NCBI RefSeq assembly: GCF_028682395.1
Contig: NZ_JANHLC010000004.1
Span: 518,939 to 582,938, forward strand
Direction: 5' to 3'
Length of the DNA stretch: 64,000 bases
Source of the DNA: Pseudomonas putida
Lineage (GTDB): Bacteria > Pseudomonadota > Gammaproteobacteria > Pseudomonadales > Pseudomonadaceae
Shown: positions 43,074 through 52,468 of the stretch, piece by piece
Position numbering within the stretch: position 1 is the first letter of the stretch
Layout: each line of letters starts with the position of its first letter
Translations under genes and position numbers: made by a program
Notes under the pieces: model-generated
What the model saw: the letters and a program-made list of their open reading frames with translations, nothing else
Told to the model about the DNA's origin: nothing
Databases searched by the model: none

Positions 43074-45530
43074 TTACCAGCGATACGCCACTTCGGCCGA
43101 CACGGTGCGCGCCTTGCCGTAGTAGCAGCCCAGCTCCCAGTTGCAACTGGAGACATAGGTCTTGTCGAGCAGGTTCTGCACATTCAGGCTGACTTGCGCA
43201 CCGCGCAACGCGGCGTCGACGCGGCCCAGGTCATAGTGCACCGCCGCATCGAACACCGTATAGCTGGGCAGGCGCAGGGTATTGCCCGAGTTGCCGTACT
43301 GGCTACCGACCCAGCGCACGCCCGCCCCCAGGCCCAGACCCTCGAGCGCACCGCTGTTCAACCGATAGTTCGCCCACAGCGAGCCGGACCAAGGCGCTTG
43401 ACCGACCAGGCGCTTGTCGATCTCGGTCGGATCGTTGGAACGGGTGGTGCGGATATCGAGATAGGTCAGCGCCGCAATCAGGTCCAGCGCCTGGTCGACC
43501 GTGGCCTTGGCCTCGAACTCCGCACCGCGGCTGCGCACCTCGCCCTTCTGCACCGAAAAACCCGGGTGCTCGAAATCGCTGGTTTGCATGTTCTGCTGCT
43601 TGATCTCGAAGACCGATAGGGTCAGCAGTGCATCCTGCCCCGGCGGCTGGTACTTCACACCGGCCTCAACCTGCTTGCCCGTAGTCGGCTCGAACGCCTT
43701 GCCGGAAAAATCGCTGCCCACCACCGGCAGGAAGGATTCGGAATAACTCACATACGGCGCAAAGCCGTAGCCCGCCAGCCAGGTCAACCCGGCCCGACCG
43801 GTAAAGGCACTGTCCTTGCGCACGGTGCGGCTGTCGTCGATCAGGTCCTTGTTATTGATGGTCGCGCGGTCCTGGCGCCCGCCGAGCGTCAGGATAAAGT
43901 CGCCCCACTTGATCTGGTCCTGCAGGTAGGCACCCAACTGGCCGACGGTGTTGTCCCACTGGTGGGTCAGCGGCGGTGTGTCGGTGGTGACGCTGTAGTC
44001 CGGGTTGTAGAGGTCAATGGACTTGGTGAAGTAGTCGTTGTAGCCATCGTACTGGCGCGAGAAGTGCCGGTAGTCCAGGCCCGCCAGCAGGGTGTGCTGC
44101 AACGCACCGGTCGCCAGCTTGAACTCCAGATTGTTGTCCAGGCTCAAGGTACTGTTGTGCTGCTCCCAATTGAGCTTGTTGCGAGTCGCGCGGCTGTAGT
44201 CGGTCTGCCCGCTGCCATCGGTGCCGTACCAGCGCAGGTAGAAGCCCTTGTAGTCGTCCCTCAGGTCGACATAACGCACGCTCTGGCGCAGCGTGAGGTC
44301 ATCGTTGAACTGGTGCTCGAAGTTCGCACCCAGTACGTATTGCTTGCGCTGATAGTCGTTGTAGTGCGGGTCACCACTGAAAAAATCCCGACTGATGCGC
44401 TGACCACCCGGGCCACGCTTGAGCGTACCGACGACCGGCAACGGCTGGTAATCGGGCAAGGCGTCGTCGCGCTGAACCTGGGCGTAAACGGTCAGCGCGG
44501 TGGCGTCATTCAGATTCCACGTCAGGCTGGGGGCGAGAAACAGCCGCTGGCTTTCGGTGTAGTCGATCTGTTCGCTGCCGGTATTGCCCAGCGCCAGAAA
44601 GCGATACAGCAGGCTGCGGTCCTCATTGAGCGGGCCACTGACATCCACCGCAGCGCTGGTTCGGTCATAGCTGGCAGCCCCCAGCTTGACCTCGCCGCGG
44701 GCTTCTTCGGTGGGCTTCTTGGTCACCATATTGATGATCCCGCCTGGCTGGTTCTGCCCGTAAAGCACCGAAGCCGGCCCCTTGAGCACCTCTACCCGCT
44801 CCAGGCTGTAGGGTTCGACCTGCGGCGCACCGCCCAGGCTGCCGGCATAGGGCAGATAGGCCCCATCCAGATACAGCGGCGCCGGAGCAAAGCCGCGCGA
44901 ACTCATTTCATCGGTGAGCATATGGGAGTCGGTGAAGCCGCTGCTGGAAACCCCCGGGGTGTAGCGCAGCGCCTGGGCAATGGAGAGGGCACCACGCTCG
45001 GCGATTTCGGCCGCAGTGACCACGTTGATGGTCTGCGGAATTTCCGTCAGCGGCGTATCAGTCTTGCTCCCGGTGGCACTGCGCTTGGCAACGATGCCAT
45101 CGACCGCACCCCAGGCATTTTCCTGCTCGCGAGCATTGATCTGGGTGGCCCCCAGCGTCAGCGCCGTACCTGTCGGCGCCGCCTGCACCGACCAGCCATT
45201 GCCAGCCGGTACGGCCTGTAGGCCACTGCCATCGAGCAACAACGCCAACCCGCTGGCCGTGGTATAGCGACCCCGCAACCCGGCGCTGCGCTTGCCTTCG
45301 GTCAGTTGTGCATCCACCGACAACAAAATTCCGGCCGTACTGGCAAAGCGGTTCAGCGCCTGGTCCAGGCTGTCGGCCGCAATATCGTAATGGCGCACCG
45401 CGCCCAGTTCTGCACCGGCCGCCTGGGCCACCATGGGCAGCAACGGGGTGGTGGCCAACAGGCCAAACAAAAGGCCCCGGCGCATAGCGCCAGCTAGAAG
45501 AGAAAGAGCGGGTGATGGCGGATATGGCAT
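43074..45530 (-). CDS. TonB-dependent siderophore receptor with STN signalling domain
   Basis: An 818-residue receptor from the ATG at 45530, which follows GGGGAG; an in-frame TTG at 45572 is less likely. Residues about 45-110 after the signal peptide are an STN domain (HYDIAADSLDQALNRFASTAGILLSVDAQ), used to signal to a FecR anti-sigma factor. The plug domain has TEIPQTINVVTAAEI, ERVEVLKGPASVLYGQNQPGGIINMVTK, and the barrel ends in VSAEVAYRW. The architecture matches FpvA/FoxA-type ferri-siderophore receptors. It lies just after the FecI-FecR genes, so transport and transcriptional control are linked. The siderophore cannot be inferred. Confidence 0.94.
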   Translation of the reverse strand: MPYPPSPALSLLAGAMRRGLLFGLLATTPLLPMVAQAAGAELGAVRHYDIAADSLDQALNRFASTAGILLSVDAQLTEGKRSAGLRGRYTTASGLALLLDGSGLQAVPAGNGWSVQAAPTGTALTLGATQINAREQENAWGAVDGIVAKRSATGSKTDTPLTEIPQTINVVTAAEIAERGALSIAQALRYTPGVSSSGFTDSHMLTDEMSSRGFAPAPLYLDGAYLPYAGSLGGAPQVEPYSLERVEVLKGPASVLYGQNQPGGIINMVTKKPTEEARGEVKLGAASYDRTSAAVDVSGPLNEDRSLLYRFLALGNTGSEQIDYTESQRLFLAPSLTWNLNDATALTVYAQVQRDDALPDYQPLPVVGTLKRGPGGQRISRDFFSGDPHYNDYQRKQYVLGANFEHQFNDDLTLRQSVRYVDLRDDYKGFYLRWYGTDGSGQTDYSRATRNKLNWEQHNSTLSLDNNLEFKLATGALQHTLLAGLDYRHFSRQYDGYNDYFTKSIDLYNPDYSVTTDTPPLTHQWDNTVGQLGAYLQDQIKWGDFILTLGGRQDRATINNKDLIDDSRTVRKDSAFTGRAGLTWLAGYGFAPYVSYSESFLPVVGSDFSGKAFEPTTGKQVEAGVKYQPPGQDALLTLSVFEIKQQNMQTSDFEHPGFSVQKGEVRSRGAEFEAKATVDQALDLIAALTYLDIRTTRSNDPTEIDKRLVGQAPWSGSLWANYRLNSGALEGLGLGAGVRWVGSQYGNSGNTLRLPSYTVFDAAVHYDLGRVDAALRGAQVSLNVQNLLDKTYVSSCNWELGCYYGKARTVSAEVAYRW

Positions 45531-45632
45531 TCTGAAACTCCCCGTAAGAATGCTTCTTGATTTGGTTTTCAAGAGCTATCCCGAGCGGGCGACAAAAACC
45601 GACAACGCCGGCGCGATTATTTTTTCTCAGGT

Positions 45633-46586
45633 TCAGCTTCGACGTTGCACCGTGACCCAGTAGCGGGTCACCGACTCGACCCGTACCGGCAGCGAACGCT
45701 CAAGGGCTGCGAGGATGCGGTCGGTATCGGCCAGGGGGAACACCCCGGTCAACAACAGCCCGCTGGCATCGTCGGCGCAACGCAACACACCGGGGCGATA
45801 ACGGTCCAGTTCGGCCAGGAACTCGCCCAGGGGCTGGCGCTCGGCAATCAAGCGCCCCTCGGTCCAGGCACTGGCATTGGTATCGGCGACCTGCATGGCC
45901 GTACTGCGCTCGGCGCTGAACCACAAGCGGTCGCCCGCGCTCATCAACTGAGCAAAACCCTGGCGCGGGCGTACCTGCAACGCGCCTTCGAACAAATCGA
46001 CCCGGCTGCCGCCATGGATCTCACGTACGGCGAAGCGCGTACCCAGGGCCTGGATATCCCCCGCAGGGGTCTCGACGATCAGTGGGCGATGACGATCGTG
46101 GCCGCTGTTGACCAATATTTCACCGGCCACCAGACGGATCCGGCGCTCCCTCTCGCTGAACAGCACATCCACGGCACTGGCGCTATTGAGCGCCAGTTGC
46201 GTGCCATCGCTCAACGTCAGGTGACGGATCTCTCCGGTGCCGCTGCGATAACCGGCAAAGCTGCTGCGCCACGGCTGACTGCCCTGCACCAGGTAGCCAC
46301 TGCCACCCGCCAACAACAACAGGCCCAGCAGTTTCAGCGCGGCACGGCGCTGACGATCCGGCGCCGCGCTGAGCACGGCCCGGGCGCTGTGGATCGGCAC
46401 CCCACCCAGGGTGCCCTGTAGTTGCTGCAAACGTTGCCAGGCCCGCCGATGCTCAGGGTCGGCGCCCTGCCAGAGGGCGAAAGCCCGCTGTTGTTCAACA
46501 CTCAATTCGCCGCCCCAGTGCAGCATCAGCCACTCGCTGGCCTGCTCGACAACCGCTGGGGCAATGGGCGCATGGGCCGGGCTCAT
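45633..46586 (-). CDS. FecR-family anti-sigma/sigma-regulator protein
   Basis: A 317-residue membrane protein: a cytoplasmic N-terminal FecR-type segment (EQASEWLMLHWGGELSVEQQRAFALWQGADPEHRRAWQRL), one helix near residues 87-103 (LKLLGLLLLAGGSGYLV), and a periplasmic FecR domain (RSGTGEIRHLTLSDGTQLALNSASAVDV, IQALGTRFAVRE) plus a C-terminal STN-like segment that contacts the receptor. It senses the loaded receptor at 43074 and controls the sigma factor at 46583. Start and sigma stop overlap by four bases. Confidence 0.94.
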   Translation of the reverse strand: MSPAHAPIAPAVVEQASEWLMLHWGGELSVEQQRAFALWQGADPEHRRAWQRLQQLQGTLGGVPIHSARAVLSAAPDRQRRAALKLLGLLLLAGGSGYLVQGSQPWRSSFAGYRSGTGEIRHLTLSDGTQLALNSASAVDVLFSERERRIRLVAGEILVNSGHDRHRPLIVETPAGDIQALGTRFAVREIHGGSRVDLFEGALQVRPRQGFAQLMSAGDRLWFSAERSTAMQVADTNASAWTEGRLIAERQPLGEFLAELDRYRPGVLRCADDASGLLLTGVFPLADTDRILAALERSLPVRVESVTRYWVTVQRRS

Positions 46587-47092
46587 GATTCGTAGAGCAC
46601 GCGGTAGCAGGCCTGGATCGCCCGGATCATGTACTTCTGTACCGAACTGACAGTAACGCCCAGGCGTTCAGCGATCTGCGCATAGGTCAGGCCTTCGAAC
46701 TGCGACAGGATAAACGCCTGGCGCACCTTGCCCGGCATGGTGTCGAGCATGGCGTCGATCTGCAGCAGGGTTTCTAGGATCAGTGCGCGGTCTTCCAGGG
46801 AGGGCGTCTGCGGCTCGGGCAAATGGGCGATGCTTTCCCGGTAGGCCCGCTCGATGCGCAGGCGACGCCATTGGTCGATCAGCAGATTACGCGCGATCTG
46901 TGCCAGGTAACTGCGGCTTTCCTGATGAGCGGGGAAGCGCCCGGACACCAGCAGCCGGACAAAGGTGTCCTGGGCCACGTCTGCCGCCTGCTCACGGTCG
47001 CCCAGGCGCTGGCGCAGCCAGCCTTGCAGCCAGCCGTGGTGATCGCGATACAGCTGGTGGAGCTGAACCTTGCCGTCAGACACTGCGTCCAT
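46583..47092 (-). CDS. FecI-type ECF sigma factor
   Basis: A 169-residue sigma factor from the ATG at 47092, preceded by a weak TAGGT site. Region 2 holds DREQAADVAQDTFVRLLVS and YLAQIARNLLIDQWRR; region 4 holds PGKVRQAFILSQFEGLTYAQIAERLGVTVSSVQKYMIRA, typical of iron-starvation sigma factors. It should direct transcription of the receptor gene at 43074 when the siderophore is bound. An excellent Fur box lies 20 bases upstream, so the gene is repressed by iron. In-frame starts further upstream (such as 47128) would run through the Fur box. Confidence 0.94.
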   Translation of the reverse strand: MDAVSDGKVQLHQLYRDHHGWLQGWLRQRLGDREQAADVAQDTFVRLLVSGRFPAHQESRSYLAQIARNLLIDQWRRLRIERAYRESIAHLPEPQTPSLEDRALILETLLQIDAMLDTMPGKVRQAFILSQFEGLTYAQIAERLGVTVSSVQKYMIRAIQACYRVLYES

Positions 47093-47112
47093 GAAAGACC
47101 TACACGCATAAT

Positions 47113-47127
47113 TGATAGCAATTATCA
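47113..47127 (-). promoter_or_regulatory. Fur box of the FecI-type sigma gene
   Basis: TGATAGCAATTATCA on the plus strand matches the Fur 7-1-7 consensus at 12 of 14 positions. It lies 21 bases before the sigma-factor start, where it would block transcription when iron is plentiful. Confidence 0.82.
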
Positions 47128-47227
47128 TTACACTTTGTACCCCTTCGGGCCAAGCCCGATGCATGGCTTTCAGTGATGTGCGACGGCTGCGACCACGGCA
47201 GATGGGGCTTTGCGATGGCCACCACCG

Positions 47228-48655
47228 CTACAACGGATACACCGACTCCCAACCGCCGCCCAGCGCCTTGTACAGGCTGACCATGGCCAGCGACACCCCG
47301 GTCGAACTGTCGATCAATTGCTCCTGGGTCGCCAGCAAGGCGCTCTGCACAGTCAGCACATTGACGAAATCGACCACCCCTTCCACGTACTGCTGCTGAG
47401 CGGTATTAAGGGCGATCTGGTTCTGGCGCACCGCCTCGATCAGGCGGTCGCGGCGCAACTGGCTGGCGTTGTACAACGTCAATTGATCATCGATTTCATG
47501 CCAGGCGCGCAAGACGGTTTGCTGGTACGCCAACGCCGCTTCCTGCTGCTGCGCCTCGCGCAGTTGCAGCATGGCGCGCAAACGGCCGCCGTCGAACAAT
47601 GGCAGGCTGAATTGCGGGCCAATACCAAACTGGCGTGAACCCCAGGAACCAAAGTCGGCCAATTGCAGGGCCTGCGATCCCAGGCTACCGGACAGGCTGA
47701 TCCGTGGATAAAAGTCGCCCTTGGCCACGCCAATACTGGCCGTCGCCGCATGCAACTGCGCTTCGGCTTGGCGGATATCCGGGCGCCGCTGGGCCAGTTG
47801 CGAAGGCAGGCCGATTGCCACCGCCGTCACGGGCGTGGGCACCGGGCCATCGGCGCCGAACTCGACCGCCAGGGCCTGGGGCGGCGCACCCAGCAACAGG
47901 CTCAAGGCATTGATCAACTGCGCCTGGCGCTGGCGCAGGGCCGGCAGCCGCGCGTCGATGGTCGCCACCTGCGCCGCCGCTTCGGCCACATCCAGGTCCG
48001 TGGCCACACCATCGGCCAGCCGTAGCCGGGTCAACTGCAGGCTATGGCGCGCCGCCTCAAGGTTCTGCTCGGTAACCGAGCGGGTGTTCTGCACCCCACG
48101 CAGTTGCAGGTAGTTCTGCGCCGTCTCGGCCAGCACTGCGAGCAAAACCCCGCGCTGCTCGTCCTCGGCCGCGTGCAGGGTCGCGTCGGCGGCTTCGCTC
48201 TGGCGCCGCACCCGGCCCCACAAATCCAGCTCCCAGGCCGCCGAAAAGCCAGCCTCCCACAGGTTGTAGGCGGCATTACCCTGGTTTCCCGAGGGGTCGC
48301 TCAGGCCTTCGCCACTGTTGCGCTGACGGGCATAGCCACCGCTGGCATCGAGCCGTGGATAACGCTCGGCGGTCACCACCCGGCGCGCCGCGCGGCTTTG
48401 TTCCAGGCGCTGGGCGGCCCGTTGCAGATCCAGGTTCTGCGCCATAACCCGACGGCACAGCTGCACCAAGCGCTCGTCCTGAAAGACCTCCCACCAACGT
48501 TCTTCCAGAGGCGCATTGACGGCCTGGCTAGTGGCCGGCTGCAGCGGCTGCGGCCAGGCCCCTGGCTCACTGGCGGTGGGGCGCTGAAAGTCGGGGCCGA
48601 CACTGCACGCACTCAAGCCAAGCACTGCCATGGCCAGCAAGGTAAGGGCTTTCAT
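47228..48655 (-). CDS. Outer-membrane efflux lipoprotein of the Emr-type operon
   Basis: A 475-residue TolC-like channel with lipobox LSAC (Cys 17) and the NodT-family opening VGPDFQRPTASEPG. The internal repeats and RRPDIRQAEAQLHAATASIGVAKGDFYPRI are diagnostic. It is the last gene of an operon that also encodes an EmrA-like adaptor and an EmrB-like pump; its start overlaps the adaptor stop by four bases. It is clearly homologous to the lipoprotein at 35906, but the two differ too much to be a recent duplication. Confidence 0.93.
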   Translation of the reverse strand: MKALTLLAMAVLGLSACSVGPDFQRPTASEPGAWPQPLQPATSQAVNAPLEERWWEVFQDERLVQLCRRVMAQNLDLQRAAQRLEQSRAARRVVTAERYPRLDASGGYARQRNSGEGLSDPSGNQGNAAYNLWEAGFSAAWELDLWGRVRRQSEAADATLHAAEDEQRGVLLAVLAETAQNYLQLRGVQNTRSVTEQNLEAARHSLQLTRLRLADGVATDLDVAEAAAQVATIDARLPALRQRQAQLINALSLLLGAPPQALAVEFGADGPVPTPVTAVAIGLPSQLAQRRPDIRQAEAQLHAATASIGVAKGDFYPRISLSGSLGSQALQLADFGSWGSRQFGIGPQFSLPLFDGGRLRAMLQLREAQQQEAALAYQQTVLRAWHEIDDQLTLYNASQLRRDRLIEAVRQNQIALNTAQQQYVEGVVDFVNVLTVQSALLATQEQLIDSSTGVSLAMVSLYKALGGGWESVYPL

Positions 48656-49707
48656 TGCTGCGCCACCTCGCGCGTGTTCGGGGTCGAGTCTTGGGTATCG
48701 ATCGTCGCCTCCACTGACATCCCGACCCGTAACGACCGCGCCAGGGGCTGATCGTTATCCAGCAGGATCTTGACCGGGATCCGCTGGACCACCTTGGTGA
48801 AGTTGCCCGTGGCATTGTCCGGCTTGATCGAGGCAAAGGTCACGCCGGTGGCCGGCGCAATGCTTTGCACCCGTCCGCTCAGCGCCTCGCCGTCCAGGCT
48901 GTCGACCCGTACCGTCACGCGCTGGCCGGGCCGCACATCGTTCAACTGGGTTTCCTGGAAATTGCCGACCACATAGGCCTGTGCCAACGGCACCACCGCC
49001 AGCAGCCTGGTCCCCGGCGTGACATAGGCGCCGACCCGCACTCCGCGCTGGCCGACCATGCCGTCCACCGGCGCGACAATCCGCGTGTACGACAGCTCGT
49101 AAGTAGCCAGTTGCAGCGCCGCTTCAGCGCGTTTCAAACCGCCTTCGGCGCCCTCGCGCTGCGCCTCCAGAATCTCGACCTGCTTGCGCTCGGCGCTCAA
49201 CACCGCACTGGCGTTGGCTAGCCGCGCGTCCGCCTGATCGATACGGGTGCGCGCCTGCTGGGCATTCTGCAAGGTGCCCGCCCCCACGCCCGCCAGGTGC
49301 TCATAGCGCTTGAGCTCATGCTCGGCAAACGCCCGCTCGGCGCGACTGGACACGACCGTGGCCTGCGCCTGGGCGATAACCGAGACCTGGCGCTCGAGCA
49401 TGGCGCGCATGTTTTGCAACTGCGCCCGGGCCATCAACAATTCCGCCTCGCGGGCCTGCACAGCGGCGCGCAGATCCTGATCGTCGATCAGCGCCAACAC
49501 TTGTCCGGCCTTGACCTGCTGGTTGTCCTCCACCAGCACCTCACGGATAAAACCGGAGATTTTCGGCGCAACCAGGGTGTAGTCCGCCGTCACAAAAGCA
49601 TCGTTGGTACTCTGGCGCGCCGCGCGGCCGAACAGGCCGGGGGCAAGCAGGCCAACCAGAGCGATCACGGCGGCCAGCGAAGCGGCAATTTTTTTCGGGG
49701 TAGTCAT
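48652..49707 (-). CDS. EmrA-type membrane fusion protein
   Basis: A 351-residue HlyD-family adaptor. One N-terminal helix (IAASLAAVIALVGLLAPGLF) is followed by STNDAFVTADYTLVAPKISGFIREVLVEDNQQV, the typical lipoyl entry, a long coiled coil (about 75-195) and the second lipoyl half (YTRIVAPVDGMVGQRGVRVGAYV). It connects the DHA2 pump encoded upstream to the outer-membrane channel encoded downstream. It starts 25 bases after the pump gene. Confidence 0.94.
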   Translation of the reverse strand: MTTPKKIAASLAAVIALVGLLAPGLFGRAARQSTNDAFVTADYTLVAPKISGFIREVLVEDNQQVKAGQVLALIDDQDLRAAVQAREAELLMARAQLQNMRAMLERQVSVIAQAQATVVSSRAERAFAEHELKRYEHLAGVGAGTLQNAQQARTRIDQADARLANASAVLSAERKQVEILEAQREGAEGGLKRAEAALQLATYELSYTRIVAPVDGMVGQRGVRVGAYVTPGTRLLAVVPLAQAYVVGNFQETQLNDVRPGQRVTVRVDSLDGEALSGRVQSIAPATGVTFASIKPDNATGNFTKVVQRIPVKILLDNDQPLARSLRVGMSVEATIDTQDSTPNTREVAQQ

Positions 49708-49732
49708 ACTTCAAACCTCATGCAGGGCGCTA

Positions 49733-51271
49733 TCAAACTGGCGCGCGCGGGGGATAGATCCGCGTCGGCAGCCAGAAAATCAGCAGGATCATGGCCGCCG
49801 CCAAGGCGGCCATGCACAGGTACAGGTCGGCGGACGTCAGCACCACGGCCTGGGCGTGAATACGCCGGGCCAGGCCGGCGCTGTCGCCGTCCACCAGGGG
49901 GGAATTGCCCAGGCGGTCGACCAGCATCGTCGAGTGCAGGTGCAAGCGAGCGGTGGTCAGTGCATCGAGCAGGCCAGTGGCAACCACCGCCGCCAGGCCC
50001 TTGACCGTGTTGAACCAAGCCGAGGCGAACGGCCCTTCCAGCGGGCTGATACTGCCGGTGGAGAGCATCAGCAACGGCAGCACCGCCATGGGCTGGCCGA
50101 AGATCTGCAACAGTTGCAGCACATAGAAATCATCGCGGATCCACGCCGAGGTCAACTGCGCACCGCCCAGGCAGGACAGCGCCAGCAGGCCCAGACCGAT
50201 GCCCAATACCCAGCGGCAATCGACCCAGCGCAGATTGCATAAAGCTGCCACCAGCGGCAGCGCGATCAGTTGCGGCAAGGCCATCACCAACATCACCGGC
50301 GCAGTCTGCAAAGGGCGATAACCCTGGACCTGGGCGAGAAAGGCCGAGGGGATAATGATCACCGCGAGCAGCACCATCAGCACCCCGGCCAGGGTCAGCA
50401 GAGCAAATGACAGGTTGCGGTTACCCAGCATCTGCAACTTGAAAAACGGCAGCGGATGGGACCATTCGTTGCACATAAACAGGATCAGCAACAGCAGGCC
50501 GCCGCCCAGCAGCCCGCTGATCAGAGTCGACTCGAACCAGTCCAGGCGATTGCCCTGCAGCAGGCCGATCACCAGCATGCAGATCGCCGGAAACCCCAGC
50601 AGCAGGCCACGCCAGTCGAACTGCCGAAAGCGTTCCAGGCGAATCGGGTCCTGGGGCAGCCCATAGGCCACGGCCGCCATGGCCAGCAGGCAGGGCCCGA
50701 CGATCTGCCAGAACGCCCACTGCCAGCCGACATATTCGGTCCAGAGCGCGGCCAGCGGCGTACCCAGGCTGGGGCCGAACGTGGCGGTCAGGGCATAGCC
50801 GGCCAGCCCGTACAGCTTCACATTGGGCGGCAGAAAACGCAGGGCGACGGTCATCAGCATCGGCGGCAAGGCGCCGCCAGCCAGGCCTTGCAGCGTGCGC
50901 AGCAGCAACAGACTGGGGTAGTTCGGCGCCAGCGGGCACAACAGCCCCAGCAGGGTAAACAGGGCGATGGCCGCCAGGGTGAAACGGCGCAGGGAAAAGG
51001 TCACCGAACACCAGGGCGCAAACGCCATGGCGGCGACGGACGTGGCGGCATAGCACGCCACCAGCCAGGTGCCTTCGTCATAGCCGATGGCCAGGGCGCC
51101 CCGGATATCCGCGAGGGCGACCTTGGTCACCATTTCATTGAGGCCCGAGACCAGCACCGCCAGCAGTACGCCAACCAGGCCAATCACAATGCGCGGGCCA
51201 AAGGCCGCCGGCTGCGCGGCGACCGGCGCACTCGCCGGGACAGCGGCGGCCGGGACAGCAAGGGAACTCAT
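49733..51271 (-). CDS. DHA2-family (EmrB-like) multidrug efflux transporter
   Basis: A 512-residue, 14-helix major-facilitator transporter. Helix 1 is followed by LNEMVTKVALADIRGALAIGYDEGTWL, and the motif-C region PSLLLLRTLQGLAGGALPP is clear. EmrB-type pumps use the proton gradient to export hydrophobic compounds, fatty acids or dyes. Its Ala/Pro-rich 25-residue N-terminus is unusual but plausible. CGGAG precedes the ATG. It forms a complete tripartite pump with the adaptor and lipoprotein that follow. The LysR gene at 51427 lies upstream in the same direction and may control it. Confidence 0.94.
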   Translation of the reverse strand: MSSLAVPAAAVPASAPVAAQPAAFGPRIVIGLVGVLLAVLVSGLNEMVTKVALADIRGALAIGYDEGTWLVACYAATSVAAMAFAPWCSVTFSLRRFTLAAIALFTLLGLLCPLAPNYPSLLLLRTLQGLAGGALPPMLMTVALRFLPPNVKLYGLAGYALTATFGPSLGTPLAALWTEYVGWQWAFWQIVGPCLLAMAAVAYGLPQDPIRLERFRQFDWRGLLLGFPAICMLVIGLLQGNRLDWFESTLISGLLGGGLLLLILFMCNEWSHPLPFFKLQMLGNRNLSFALLTLAGVLMVLLAVIIIPSAFLAQVQGYRPLQTAPVMLVMALPQLIALPLVAALCNLRWVDCRWVLGIGLGLLALSCLGGAQLTSAWIRDDFYVLQLLQIFGQPMAVLPLLMLSTGSISPLEGPFASAWFNTVKGLAAVVATGLLDALTTARLHLHSTMLVDRLGNSPLVDGDSAGLARRIHAQAVVLTSADLYLCMAALAAAMILLIFWLPTRIYPPRAPV

Positions 51272-51426
51272 GCAGACACACTCCGAGGAAGAATTACCGG
51301 AGCAGTCTATAAAGGGCCATGACTGACAAAAACTGACTTATCGGCAGTTAATAGTTGCGTCAGACGCAGCAATTGAACGCTAGGCAATCAAGGCGAAGAG
51401 AACGGCTCGCCAGCCCTTTCCTGGGG

Positions 51427-52341
51427 CTACGCCCCGCCCGGCCAACTCTCGTCACAACAGACCTTGAGCGTTTCGCGCAACCAGCGGTGGGCCGGGTCCT
51501 TGTCATAACGCGGGTGCCAGGACTGGGTCAGCATCAACGTCGGCAAGGCGACCGGCAAGGTGAACGGGCGCAGGCGCAGCCCCAGGCGCGTCACGCTTTG
51601 CACCACTTCCCGCGGCACCGGCAGCAGCAGGTCGGAGTCGGCCAGCGCGAACATCGCCGCATGAAAGCTCGGTGCAATCATGGCTACTCGGCGCTCCAGG
51701 CCCAGCTCATTGAGCGCGGTGTCGATCGGCCCTCGGGCAATGCCTCGCCGCGACATGCTGATATGGGGAAAACCGGCAAAACGCCGGGCATTGATCTCGC
51801 CGTCGAACAGCGGATGGTCTTCGCGCGCCAGGCCGACAAAGGTCGTGGAAAACAGGTGCTGGACCTTCACTTCCGGGGTCAGCGGCTGGGTATTGCTGAT
51901 CCGCAGGTCGATCCGCCCTTCGCGCAGGGCCTCATCGTCGCCATCGCCTTCCGGCGCGAAGCGCAGCTCGCAGTGCGGCGCATGGCGCTCCATCGTCGCA
52001 AACAGACGGCCGCCGTAAACGCCGATAAAAAAATCATTGGCGCGCACATTGAAGCGCCGGCGCAGGGTGCTCAGGTCCACCGTGTCGGCCGAGCGAAACA
52101 CCAGCGCGGCCTGTTCCACCACGTCACGGACCTGGGCCTGCAGCTCCAGGGCCTTGGGCGTGGGCACCAGGCCACGACCGGCGCGGACCAGAATCGGATC
52201 GCCGATGGCCTCGCGAATCCGGGTCAGGGTCCGGCTCATCGCGGCCGGGCTCAGGTGCATGCGTCGGGCGGCACCGACCACACTGCCTTCATCGAGCAGC
52301 GCATCAAGGGCGACCAGTAGGTTCATATCGGGGAGTTGCAT
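51427..52341 (-). CDS. LysR-type transcriptional regulator
   Basis: A complete 304-residue regulator. The N-terminal winged helix reads MNLLVALDALLDEGSVVGAARRMHLSPAAMSRTLTRIR. The effector domain spans about residues 90-300 and includes GRIDLRISNTQ. The wide, positively charged recognition helix and the effector domain resemble the subgroup of LysR regulators next to efflux pumps. It lies 155 bases upstream of the EmrAB-type genes in the same direction, so it may activate or repress them in response to a pump substrate. Confidence 0.92.
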   Translation of the reverse strand: MQLPDMNLLVALDALLDEGSVVGAARRMHLSPAAMSRTLTRIREAIGDPILVRAGRGLVPTPKALELQAQVRDVVEQAALVFRSADTVDLSTLRRRFNVRANDFFIGVYGGRLFATMERHAPHCELRFAPEGDGDDEALREGRIDLRISNTQPLTPEVKVQHLFSTTFVGLAREDHPLFDGEINARRFAGFPHISMSRRGIARGPIDTALNELGLERRVAMIAPSFHAAMFALADSDLLLPVPREVVQSVTRLGLRLRPFTLPVALPTLMLTQSWHPRYDKDPAHRWLRETLKVCCDESWPGGA

Positions 52342-52433
52342 GGCGGGTACTCATGGCGACCTGCAAATGAGCAGGACGCAATCCTAGACCCTGGTGAAAT
52401 CTTTCGCGAGGGCCTGTGCCCGTTTCCCGAGTT

Positions 52434-52457
52434 CTGCAGGAGCAAGCGCTCCCGCAG
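52434..52457. repeat. REP-like hairpin after lapC
   Basis: CTGCAGGAGC pairs with GCTCCCGCAG across AAGC with one mismatch. Sequence and setting (between the LysR start and the lapC stop) resemble the short GC-rich REP-type hairpins scattered in Pseudomonas genomes. It could protect the lapEBC mRNA end. Confidence 0.45.
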
Positions 52458-52468
52458 GTAATGGCAGG

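Noticed and set aside
45531..45572. TTG start of the STN receptor
   Set aside because: The ATG at 45530 has a GGGGAG site, and the signal peptide is complete without the upstream residues.
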